Shown: positions 14,808 to 21,817 of the stretch, piece after piece
Layout: the number at the start of each line of letters is the position of its first letter
Numbering within the stretch: position 1 is the stretch's first letter
Assembly (NCBI GenBank): GCA_046314755.1
Contig: JBKDBG010000119.1
Location: 1-21,817, forward strand
Direction: 5' to 3'
Length of the DNA: 21,817 bases
DNA from: UBA6183 sp046314755
GTDB lineage: Bacteria; Bacteroidota; Bacteroidia; UKL13-3
The notes under the pieces: model-generated
Told to the model about the DNA's origin: nothing
What the model saw: only the letters and a program-made list of their open reading frames with translations
Database searches by the model: none
Position numbers and translations under genes: made by a program

Positions 14808-15887
14808 CTATTTCTTACTCGCTTCAAATTCTTGCATAGCATTAACCAAAACTTGCACGCTTTCTAATTCTAAAGCATTGTATAAGCTTGCACGTAAACC
14901 ACCAACCGAACGATGTCCTTTCAATCCACTTAGGTTTTTGCTTTCACAAAACTTTAAAAATTCGGCTTCATGTTCTTTATTCTGCAACACAAAGTTTACA
15001 TTCATGCGGCTACGATCTTCTTTAGCAACTGTTCCAATAAACAAACTGTTGCGATCAATTTCGTTATACAATAAATCAGCTTTGGCTTTATTGCGCGTTT
15101 CCATCGCTTCCAAACCAATTGATTTTATCCAACGCAAGGTGTGCATGCATACAAAAATGGCAAATACACTTGGGGTGTTGTACATGCTTCCGTTTTCAAT
15201 ATGTATTTTGTAATCCAGCATGGTTGGTATGGTTCTGTTGGCACGTTTTTCTAAAAACGATTTTTTTACAATCACCAAAGTTGTTCCTGCAGGTCCCATA
15301 TTTTTTTGTGCACCTGCATAAATCATATCAAATTTATTGGCATCAAACGGTCGGCTGAAAATATCTGAACTCATATCGCACACCAACGGCACTCCGTTTG
15401 TTTCAGGGAAATCAAACATTTCGGTTCCATAAATGGTGTTGTTGCTGGTGCAATGGAAATATTTTACATCAGTCGGTATAGTATAATTTTTCGGAATGTA
15501 ACTGAAGTTTTTATCTTCACTGCTGCCAAGCACATTTACATAACCAAATAACTTAGCTTCTTTTATGGCACGGCTGGCCCAAACTCCGGTATTGGTGTAA
15601 GCAGCTGTTTCGCCATCACCTAACCAATACATTGGAATCATGTCAAATTGCATGCTCGCTCCACCTTGTAAAAATACAACGGCATAATCATCACCCAGCT
15701 TTAAAATATCTTTAACAAGTTGTGTAGCTTCCGCTACCACAGCCTCATATTCTTTGCTTCTGTGTGAAACTTCAAGAAGTGATAATCCTGTTCCGGAAAA
15801 ATTTTTTAACGCCTCAATGGAAGCATCAATGGCTGATTGTGGTAAAATTGCCGGACCGGCAGAAAAATTGTGAACTTTGGTTGTCAT
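14808..15887 (-). CDS. serC: Phosphoserine aminotransferase
   Basis: A PLP-dependent class V aminotransferase that turns 3-phosphohydroxypyruvate and glutamate into O-phosphoserine and 2-oxoglutarate; it can also serve the pyridoxal phosphate route. The 359 residues match the family length. HNFSAGPAILP (6-16) is the characteristic start, SHRSKEY (41-47) binds substrate phosphate, FLQGGASMQF (72-81) holds the PLP phosphate, and K195 in AGAQKNMGPAG is the Schiff-base lysine. GHRSVGGLRASLYNA (324-338) is the conserved C-terminal substrate loop. It is the first gene of the minus-strand serine unit and is divergent from the beta-barrel gene, whose putative promoter overlaps its start. Confidence 0.95.
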   Translation of the reverse strand: MTTKVHNFSAGPAILPQSAIDASIEALKNFSGTGLSLLEVSHRSKEYEAVVAEATQLVKDILKLGDDYAVVFLQGGASMQFDMIPMYWLGDGETAAYTNTGVWASRAIKEAKLFGYVNVLGSSEDKNFSYIPKNYTIPTDVKYFHCTSNNTIYGTEMFDFPETNGVPLVCDMSSDIFSRPFDANKFDMIYAGAQKNMGPAGTTLVIVKKSFLEKRANRTIPTMLDYKIHIENGSMYNTPSVFAIFVCMHTLRWIKSIGLEAMETRNKAKADLLYNEIDRNSLFIGTVAKEDRSRMNVNFVLQNKEHEAEFLKFCESKNLSGLKGHRSVGGLRASLYNALELESVQVLVNAMQEFEASKK

Positions 15888-15909
15888 ATTCTTTCAAAGG
15901 TTAACTTTG
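15881..15909 (+). promoter_or_regulatory. Bacteroidota-type promoter for the beta-barrel gene
   Basis: TTG at 15881-15883, 18 bases, then a perfect TAnnTTTG (TAACTTTG, 15902-15909). It points to the plus-strand gene at 15995, giving a leader of about 80 bases. The upstream element overlaps the first codons of serC on the other strand, so the two transcription units may interfere. Confidence 0.45.
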
Positions 15910-15994
15910 CTGCGAAATTATAAGTAATTAAAGCGAAAAAGCTAATTTCAGTGACTAATAATTAAAAAAATAATTTTTCGTTAGAGGGAATTAT

Positions 15995-16606
15995 ATGATG
16001 AAAAAATTAGGATACGTTACATTAATGCTCTTGCAGTTGGTAACTTTAAGTTTATTGGCACAACGTCAGGTTGAGCAAATCGACCCGGAAAAGGAAGAGG
16101 AGCAAAAACGTGCGGCTTCATCTTCTAGAGAGCGGCCTGAATGGATGGAACGTGTTTCCTTTGGAGGGAATATTGGAGGTGCAATTGGAACTGGAGCGAG
16201 TTTCTTCACAGCTCAACCCACCTTGTTTTACAGCATTAATGAGAATGCCATGGCAGGTGCCGGTATTACATATTACTATTGGGAGCAACAGTTTTTGTTA
16301 TCAAACAATACAAAACTCACCGTAAGTGATCATGCCTATGGTTTAAATTTATTTGCAAGGCAACAATTATTTGACCCCGCATTTGTGCATATCGAATATA
16401 TGCCCATGAACTTTACCGTATTCAATCGAACCACCGGGCAAGAAAAAAGGGAATGGGTGAATTCATTCTACCTAGGCGGAGGAATTAATCAGCGATTTAC
16501 AGATAGGGGAGGCATATACATTCTAGTGCTGTATGATGTACTTTACAATGCCGAAAGAAGTTTTAGGCTATCGCCACTCGATGTAAGAACCGGTTTCTAT
16601 TTTTAA
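15995..16606 (+). CDS. Small outer-membrane beta-barrel-like protein of unknown function
   Basis: The 203-residue product is not assigned to a named family. It has a signal peptide (MMKKLGYVTLMLLQLVTLSLLAQ), a short charged linker rich in E, K and R (about 26-50), then alternating amphipathic strands with many G, Y and F residues (FGGNIGGAIGTGASFFTAQP, AGAGITYYYW, FYLGGGINQRF) and a terminal aromatic residue (DVRTGFYF). That pattern fits an outer-membrane barrel of about eight strands. An AGAGGG-less but purine-rich AGAGGG stretch at 15983-15988 lies 6 bases before the first ATG and 9 before the second (15998); either could be used. It converges on the rhomboid gene with only 15 bases between stops and no visible terminator. 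Confidence 0.75.
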   Translation: MMKKLGYVTLMLLQLVTLSLLAQRQVEQIDPEKEEEQKRAASSSRERPEWMERVSFGGNIGGAIGTGASFFTAQPTLFYSINENAMAGAGITYYYWEQQFLLSNNTKLTVSDHAYGLNLFARQQLFDPAFVHIEYMPMNFTVFNRTTGQEKREWVNSFYLGGGINQRFTDRGGIYILVLYDVLYNAERSFRLSPLDVRTGFYF

Positions 16607-16621
16607 TTATATAATGGTGAA

Positions 16622-17230
16622 TTAAACCATAAATAGAAGCTGCTTAATAAAAAACAGTAATACTTTTGGTTTAAAGCAAACTGTAAATGCAATGCCGTAA
16701 ATCGCACCCCAGAAATGGGCATCATGGTTAATATTGTCTTGTTTTTGTTTCCCTGCGTACCAACTGTAAGCTAAATACACTAAGCCCAACAAAATACCGG
16801 GTAAACCAATCAATCCGTATAAGTAAATTTTGTTGTATGGGTTGAACAATATGCTGGTAAAAACCACCGCACTAACCGCACCACTTGCGCCTAATGAATG
16901 AAATGCAGGATTATGTTGTTCTTTATAAACCGAGGGTAAGTTAGAAGCTGCAATTGCAGTTAGGTATAATAGGATATATAAAAACTTTCCTGCCGATCCG
17001 AAGGTGAGTGCATAATACATTTCAACCGCCTGCCCAAAACTGTATAAAACAAACATGTTAATAAATAAATGCAAGTAATCGGCATGCTGAAAGCCACTTG
17101 TTACGAGCCTGAACCATTCTTTTCGTTGCATCACAACAAACGGGTTGAGTATGAGTTTACGATTTAGTGTGCTATTATTGAAACAGGCTAAACTTATTGC
17201 TACGGTGATGATGATAATTAATAAAGTCAT
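16622..17230 (-). CDS. Rhomboid family intramembrane serine protease
   Basis: A 202-residue polytopic membrane protein that cleaves substrates within the inner membrane. The diagnostic features are in order: W39-R41 region (EWFRLVTSGFQHAD), HLFINMF (54-60), the catalytic serine S116 in GASG (114-117), and the catalytic histidine H172 in HFWGAIYG (172-179, HxxGxxxG). Helices are visible at the start (LLIIIITVAISLAC), 84-97, 112-130 and 136-157. It is the compact bacterial six-helix type without extra domains. The start codon lies 5 bases from the start codon of the divergent phosphoesterase, so its promoter must lie inside that gene. Substrates are unknown. Confidence 0.9.
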   Translation of the reverse strand: MTLLIIIITVAISLACFNNSTLNRKLILNPFVVMQRKEWFRLVTSGFQHADYLHLFINMFVLYSFGQAVEMYYALTFGSAGKFLYILLYLTAIAASNLPSVYKEQHNPAFHSLGASGAVSAVVFTSILFNPYNKIYLYGLIGLPGILLGLVYLAYSWYAGKQKQDNINHDAHFWGAIYGIAFTVCFKPKVLLFFIKQLLFMV

Positions 17231-17235
17231 TTGAA

Positions 17236-17754
17236 ATGAAAAAAATTGGTTTACTCTCCGATAGTCACGGATTTATCCCGCCACAATTATATGATTTTTT
17301 TGTGGACTGTGATGAGTTATGGCATGCCGGTGATTGGGGCAATGTTCAAACCTACGATCAATTATCGGCATTTAAACCCATAAAAGGTGTTTGGGGGAAT
17401 ATTGATGGGCAAGAACTTCGATTAAGCATGAAGGAAACTTTGGTGTTCCAAATTGAAGAGGTAAAAGTGTTGATTCACCACATCATTGGTCATCCCCAAA
17501 AATACAACGCACGAGCTGAGGAACTTATACGTCAGCATCAACCGGATTTATTGGTATGTGGCCATTCTCATATCCTCAAAGTAATGCGTGATGAAAAACA
17601 TCATTTGATGTATTTTAATCCGGGTGCCTGCGGTATCAAAGGATTTCACCAAAAGAGCACTGCCCTAAGGTTTAAAATTGAAGGTAAACGCTTGTTTGAT
17701 TTAGAAGTATGGGAAATTTCCCGAAGTAGTTTAAGTCCATTTTTTGAAGGTTAA
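17236..17754 (+). CDS. YfcE/MJ0936-type metallophosphoesterase
   Basis: A 172-residue single-domain phosphodiesterase of the calcineurin-like superfamily. All metal motifs are present: DSHG with D9 and H11, AGDWG with D33, GNID with N55, the GHPQ histidine (H86), GHSH (109-112) and the NPGA segment (128-131). Relatives hydrolyse phosphodiester model substrates with Mn2+; the natural substrate is generally unknown. The last residues (about 150-172) form a short polar tail. It is divergent from rhomboid with a 5-base gap. No promoter match was found in the rhomboid 5' coding region. A weak imperfect hairpin follows the stop (17756-17800). Confidence 0.9.
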   Translation: MKKIGLLSDSHGFIPPQLYDFFVDCDELWHAGDWGNVQTYDQLSAFKPIKGVWGNIDGQELRLSMKETLVFQIEEVKVLIHHIIGHPQKYNARAEELIRQHQPDLLVCGHSHILKVMRDEKHHLMYFNPGACGIKGFHQKSTALRFKIEGKRLFDLEVWEISRSSLSPFFEG

Positions 17755-17830
17755 AAATTGACAATGAATTGATTAAGTCAGTAAACTGTCATTTTATACT
17801 TAATAGAGTGCAACTATTTTAAGAGGTGGG

Positions 17831-17860
17831 TTGTCTTAAATTGAAAAAGTTTTTATTTTG
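17831..17860 (+). promoter_or_regulatory. Probable promoter of the M43 protease gene
   Basis: TTG at 17831-17833, 19 bases, then TTATTTTG (17853-17860), one mismatch from TAnnTTTG. Transcription would start near 17867. That leaves about 17 bases before the ATG at 17884 and too few before the ATG at 17875, which favours the second start. Confidence 0.4.
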
Positions 17861-17883
17861 CCAACTGAAAATAAATGCAACGC

Positions 17884-20049
17884 ATGAAAAGAATATTAAC
17901 CAGTATTGTTTTAGGTTCACTTTCAATAATAGGGTTTGCACAAGCCCAAAACATTGGAAAATGTGGTACTGATGAGTACACCCAAATGCTTAAACAAACT
18001 GATCCGGCCGCTTTTGAGCAGGCTAAGTTAAAGTTTGAGCAAGGTTTTCAAGCCTACAAACAAAATAACCCTTCCATCACAGGTTTGGGGAAAACAAATC
18101 CAAAAATAATTATTCCGGTTGTGGTTCATATTTTCCATAATAATGGACCTGAAAATATTACTGATCAGCAAGTGGCCGGGATAATGGCCGACTTAAACGC
18201 ATATTTTAATGCAGACTCTAATGCAATTACTCAATTGCGTAACGTGAGAGATGTGTTTAAGCCCATTATTTCAAATACCAATATCGAGTTTCGTTTGGCA
18301 CGTAAAGACCCAAATGGAAATTGTACCAATGGGATTGTTAGAATGCAAACCAACCTTACCAGCAGAGCAAATAACGAGGTGAAAAAATTGAGTACTTGGG
18401 ATACAAAACGTTATTTAAATATTTGGGTAGCTGCAAATATCATTTCAGGAATCCGCGAAGTAGGTGGATATGCCCAATTACCTTATGGTCCGGGAAGCTG
18501 GTCATCAACAGATGGTTTAATTGTAGCTGCAATTCAATCTTTAAATGGTAACACAGTGGCCCACGAAATTGGTCACTCCTTTGGTTTATTGCATCCGTTT
18601 GAAGGAAGTGCAGATGATAGCTGTAACTTCAGGAAAAACGATTTCGTTGATGATACTCCTCCAACTTGGTTTTTATATTCTGAGGGTTTAGTAAACTCAG
18701 GAAGAGGAAACCAATGTGGTAAGCCTAATTTTAATACTTGTGTAAATGATGTACCTGATTTGCCGGATCAACAAGAAAATGTGATGGATTATTTTGAAGG
18801 TTCATGCTCAGGTACCATGTTTACGATTGGTCAATATGAGAGAATGAAGTATTGTTTAGATACTTACAGAAAAGAACTATTCTCACAAGAAAATCTAGTA
18901 GCCACAGGTGTTTTAGATCCTGTTAGTCCATGTGCACCTGTTCCAATGTTTGGTGTTCAGGTGGGTTCAACCAATACCTACGGACGTGAGGCTTGTGTTG
19001 GATCAGCAATTAATTTCACAGATTTATCTTATAATTTCTCAGGTACTGCAACCTATTCTTGGGAATTTGGTGAGGGTGCAAATCCTGCTACATCAACCCA
19101 AAGAAATCCAACTAATGTTGTATACAACACACAGGGATTAAAAACAATTAAGTTAACAGTAACCGGTGCAGGTGGCGCTACCACCCGCACATTTGCTGAT
19201 GCTATAAAAATCAATGAATTTAACGCACTTAATTTCCCTGCTATTTTGCCTGATATTCCGGTTGTTGAAGACGGATGGCAATTTACCAACGAAGGAAATG
19301 TAACTTGGCAAGTTTCGGGCACCGGAGTATTTTCGGGCACACGCTCGATAAAGTTGCCGGGAAGCAACATTGGTATGTATAATAGAGATTATACCATTGT
19401 TTCTCCTCCATACAATTTTACTGGAGCATCCAATCCATATTTCAAATTCAGATATGCAATTGCACAAAATGCAATTAGCACATCTGTAAATTCAGATGAT
19501 TTTATGGATGTACAAGTAAGCAGCAACTGTGGTTTATCTTGGCAAAACTTACGTCCAACCATTTCAGGAAATAGTTTATACACCATGACATCAGTATTGC
19601 CTTTCAGCGTTGATTTTATTCCGGTGAATGCAAGTCAATGGAAAGAAATTACTGTTTCAGGTGCCGGTGTTCCTAAAGTGAACAATGTTCGCTTCAGAAT
19701 CCTGTTCCGTAGCCGTGGAGGTAATAACCTTTACATTGATGATATGATTATTGGTTTAAAAGTTGGTGTTGATGAATTAACGGCAAACGATATTCAATTA
19801 AATGTATATCCTAACCCTTTCAGTACAACAACTAATATTACTTATCAATTACCAGCTGCAGCAGATGCAAGTGTAGTTGTTTACGATATTGTTGGTAAGC
19901 AAGTAGCTACCTTGTTTGAAGGTGCACAATCCGCAGGTGCACAAAATATCTCATTCGACCGCACACAATATGGATTAACCAACGGAATGTATTTTGTGAA
20001 AATTAAAGTAGGTAATTCTTTAATTACCCAAAAAGTGTTGGTGAACTAA
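17884..20049 (+). CDS. Secreted M43 (pappalysin-type) zinc metalloprotease with PKD domain and T9SS tail
   Basis: A 721-residue exported protease. Residues 1-22 are a signal peptide (MKRILTSIVLGSLSIIGFAQA). After a propeptide-like stretch, the catalytic domain (about 70-330) has the metzincin motif HEIGHSFGLLH (H227, E228, H231, H237) and the Met-turn NVMDYFE (M301). Several cysteines around it could form disulphides. A PKD domain follows (354-444, with TYSWEFGEG), then a jelly-roll-like beta-sandwich (about 455-625, ending NNLYIDDMIIG), and a C-terminal sorting domain with VYPNPF (641-646) and GMYFVKI. The enzyme is therefore delivered through T9SS to the surface or medium, where it digests protein. 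An in-frame ATG at 17875 is also possible. It stands alone with its own promoter candidate and a strong terminator. Confidence 0.92.
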   Translation: MKRILTSIVLGSLSIIGFAQAQNIGKCGTDEYTQMLKQTDPAAFEQAKLKFEQGFQAYKQNNPSITGLGKTNPKIIIPVVVHIFHNNGPENITDQQVAGIMADLNAYFNADSNAITQLRNVRDVFKPIISNTNIEFRLARKDPNGNCTNGIVRMQTNLTSRANNEVKKLSTWDTKRYLNIWVAANIISGIREVGGYAQLPYGPGSWSSTDGLIVAAIQSLNGNTVAHEIGHSFGLLHPFEGSADDSCNFRKNDFVDDTPPTWFLYSEGLVNSGRGNQCGKPNFNTCVNDVPDLPDQQENVMDYFEGSCSGTMFTIGQYERMKYCLDTYRKELFSQENLVATGVLDPVSPCAPVPMFGVQVGSTNTYGREACVGSAINFTDLSYNFSGTATYSWEFGEGANPATSTQRNPTNVVYNTQGLKTIKLTVTGAGGATTRTFADAIKINEFNALNFPAILPDIPVVEDGWQFTNEGNVTWQVSGTGVFSGTRSIKLPGSNIGMYNRDYTIVSPPYNFTGASNPYFKFRYAIAQNAISTSVNSDDFMDVQVSSNCGLSWQNLRPTISGNSLYTMTSVLPFSVDFIPVNASQWKEITVSGAGVPKVNNVRFRILFRSRGGNNLYIDDMIIGLKVGVDELTANDIQLNVYPNPFSTTTNITYQLPAAADASVVVYDIVGKQVATLFEGAQSAGAQNISFDRTQYGLTNGMYFVKIKVGNSLITQKVLVN

Positions 20050-20075
20050 GCCGAATAATCATTTAAAATAGTTTT

Positions 20076-20105
20076 AAAAAGGCCTCCAAGCGGAGGCCTT
20101 TTTTA
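20076..20105 (+). terminator. Intrinsic terminator of the M43 protease gene
   Basis: AAAAAGGCCTCC (20076-20087) pairs perfectly with GGAGGCCTTTTT (20092-20103) around a 4-base AAGC loop, followed by more T. It starts 26 bases after the stop codon. The A-rich left side means it could also work on the other strand. Confidence 0.92.
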
Positions 20106-20155
20106 TTTTTAGCCTTTTGCATTTCAAGCGTTTAAGCAATAATTTAAAATATGTT

Positions 20156-20185
20156 TTGAAGATTTGATTCCTAATTTTACTTTTG
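20156..20185 (+). promoter_or_regulatory. Promoter of tRNA-Ser
   Basis: TTG at 20156-20158 (within TTTTG), 19 bases, then a perfect TAnnTTTG (TACTTTTG, 20178-20185). The mature tRNA begins only 5 bases after the -7 element, so transcription must start at or within a few bases of the mature 5' end. Confidence 0.7.
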
Positions 20186-20190
20186 CACTC

Positions 20191-20391
<201 letters not shown>

Positions 20392-20587
20392 AAGCCATCC
20401 CCAATGGGATCACGCCAGTAATCCCGGGTTGAGTTTGCGCAGGGAATGATTAAACCAATAGTATTCTCTACTTATTCAGGCCTCATCAGTCACAGGCCTC
20501 CTCATTTCAAAGCAATGACTGTTTTCGATGAGTAATTTGATTGGATTATGATGGTGGGAAAAAGGGTAAATCTGTGAATAACTTGTG

Positions 20588-20618
20588 TTGTATTGGTTGA
20601 TGAACACCTGTATTTTCG
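20588..20618 (+). promoter_or_regulatory. Probable promoter of dnaN
   Basis: TTG at 20588-20590, 20 bases, then TATTTTCG (20611-20618), one mismatch from TAnnTTTG. The dnaN ATG follows 19 bases later. This places the longer in-frame TTG start (20593) inside the promoter and supports the ATG at 20638. Confidence 0.45.
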
Positions 20619-20637
20619 TAGCATATCATTACATACA

Positions 20638-21759
20638 ATGAAATTCATCGTAAATAGTACAACGCTTTTAAAGCAATTGTCAAATATTGATGGTGTGGTT
20701 GTTGCCAAGCCAATCATTCCTATTTTAAACAACTTTTTGTTTGATATTAAGGATGGTGAGTTGAAAATATCTTCAACTGATTTGGAAACCACCATGACAA
20801 CCGCCATTAAGGTTGAAGCTAAAGAAGAGATGAGCATCGCCATCCCTTCAAAAACTACACTTGATTTATTAAAAACATTGCCGGATCAACCGTTAGCATT
20901 TTCGGTAAATTTAGATAAAGGTGCAGTTGAAATAAAGTACGATACCGGAAGATTTAAATTAACGGCTCAAAAAGGGGACGAGTTTCCTAAAAATCCGGTT
21001 GTGGAAGATGGTAAAAAATTTACCATCCCTGCAAAAGTATTACAAAAAGCAATTACCAAAACCGTTTTTGCCACCAGTACCGATGAGTTAAGATTGAATT
21101 TAACCGGTGTGTATGTGCAATTGACAAATGATCACATTACTTTTGTTGCTACGGATGCCAACCGTTTGGTTAAGTACAAACGCAATGATGTAAAACCGGG
21201 TGTTGAAGAATCATTTATCTTACCTAAAAAAGCATTGAATTTGTTAAAGTCATCATTACCAAATGACGAAACAGAAGTGACCATCGAGTTTAACCGTTCG
21301 AATGCATTCTTCACCTTTAATGACGTAAGTTTGATTTGTCGTTTAATTGATGAAAAATATCCTGATTACAACGCGGTAATTCCAAAAGAAAATCCAAATC
21401 AATTACAAATTGCTAAAAGCGAATTTTCGGTAGCGGTTAAGCGTGTTTCAATCACATCAAATAAAACTACACACCAAATTCGTTTAAAGTTTGCCGGCAG
21501 CGATTTAACTATCAGTGCCGAGGACATCGATTTTGAAAATGAAGCACAAGAAAAACTAACTTGTCAGTATACCGGTGAGGATTTGGAAATTGGTTTTAAC
21601 TCAAAGTACTTAGCTGAAATGATTTCGGCTGTAGATAGTGAAGAGTTGAAATTAGAAATGAGTCAACCGAACCGTGCAGGTGTATTAACCCCAGTTACGC
21701 AAGACGAAGGTGAAGACATGCTTATGCTTGTGATGCCACTGATGTTGAATAGTTATTAA
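20638..21759 (+). CDS. dnaN: DNA polymerase III subunit beta (sliding clamp)
   Basis: The ring-shaped processivity clamp of the replicative polymerase; it encircles DNA as a dimer of three-domain subunits and docks many repair and replication proteins. The 373 residues match the family length. MKFIVNSTTLLKQL with IPILNNFLFDI opens domain 1, YDTGRFKLTAQKGDEFP is the end of domain 1, LRLNLTGVYVQL and ATDANRLVKYKR lie in domain 2, DEKYPDYNAVIP is the conserved link to domain 3, and the end MLMLVMPLMLNSY is the conserved MPM-type C-terminus (MPLML here) of the partner-binding cleft. The gene stands alone between its own promoter and a strong terminator; dnaA and recF are not next to it in this window. 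Confidence 0.96.
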   Translation: MKFIVNSTTLLKQLSNIDGVVVAKPIIPILNNFLFDIKDGELKISSTDLETTMTTAIKVEAKEEMSIAIPSKTTLDLLKTLPDQPLAFSVNLDKGAVEIKYDTGRFKLTAQKGDEFPKNPVVEDGKKFTIPAKVLQKAITKTVFATSTDELRLNLTGVYVQLTNDHITFVATDANRLVKYKRNDVKPGVEESFILPKKALNLLKSSLPNDETEVTIEFNRSNAFFTFNDVSLICRLIDEKYPDYNAVIPKENPNQLQIAKSEFSVAVKRVSITSNKTTHQIRLKFAGSDLTISAEDIDFENEAQEKLTCQYTGEDLEIGFNSKYLAEMISAVDSEELKLEMSQPNRAGVLTPVTQDEGEDMLMLVMPLMLNSY

Positions 21760-21779
21760 TTATTGATTCAATACTCTAG

Positions 21780-21810
21780 AGCCCGACTACAAAAAAAGTC
21801 GGGCTTTTTT
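21780..21810 (+). terminator. Intrinsic terminator of dnaN
   Basis: AGCCCGACT (21780-21788) pairs perfectly with AGTCGGGCT (21797-21805) around an A-rich 8-base loop, followed by TTTTT. It starts 20 bases after the dnaN stop. Confidence 0.92.
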
Positions 21811-21817
21811 ATTGATA

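Noticed and set aside
17756..17800. Possible terminator after the phosphoesterase gene (TGACA...TGTCA)
   Set aside because: The stem is short and bulged, the loop is over 20 bases and the T-run is weak.
20593..20637. Longer TTG start for dnaN
   Set aside because: It overlaps the probable promoter, and the ATG at 20638 gives the conserved clamp N-terminus MKFIV.

Overview
The window comes from an AT-rich chromosome of a member of the Bacteroidota. Three things point there. Two large secreted proteins end in type IX secretion (T9SS) sorting domains with a YPNP motif. Several intergenic regions carry the phylum's promoter form, TTG about 19 bases before TAnnTTTG. The housekeeping proteins (LysA, SerC, SerA, DnaN, DUF1015) have the form usual in this phylum. 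Nothing fixes the genus. I see no phage, insertion sequence, CRISPR array or rRNA.

Layout, left to right. Bases 1-10648 are all on the minus strand. They hold the N-terminal two thirds of a secreted S9 peptidase (cut by the window edge), lysA with its own terminator, a queuosine-precursor transporter closely coupled to a beta-CASP metallo-beta-lactamase RNase, and a 1869-residue secreted protein. That protein joins a choice-of-anchor I propeller, a 5'-nucleotidase, an OB-like region, three tandem Ig-like repeats and a T9SS tail. Bases 10757-15887, also minus, look like one serine-centred transcription unit in the order serC, four-helix-bundle protein, serA, DUF1015, mazG, small membrane protein. 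From 15995 the strands alternate: a small outer-membrane beta-barrel-like protein (+), a rhomboid protease (-), a YfcE-type phosphoesterase (+) whose start codon lies 5 bases from the rhomboid start, and a secreted M43 metalloprotease with PKD domain and T9SS tail (+). The right end has tRNA-Ser(UGA) with a near-perfect promoter, then a 360-base non-coding stretch full of nested palindromes, then dnaN and its terminator.

How the genes fit together: serA and serC supply serine through the phosphorylated pathway, and DUF1015 (ADGHHR motif) sits with them. mazG removes aberrant NTPs. The T9SS-tailed nucleotidase and protease, with the S9 peptidase, suggest scavenging of nucleotides and peptides outside the cell. 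Most of the window is ordinary. The least explained parts are the palindromic stretch after tRNA-Ser, the hairpin between serA and DUF1015, the DUF1015 link to serine synthesis, and the altered metal-site motifs in the giant nucleotidase.
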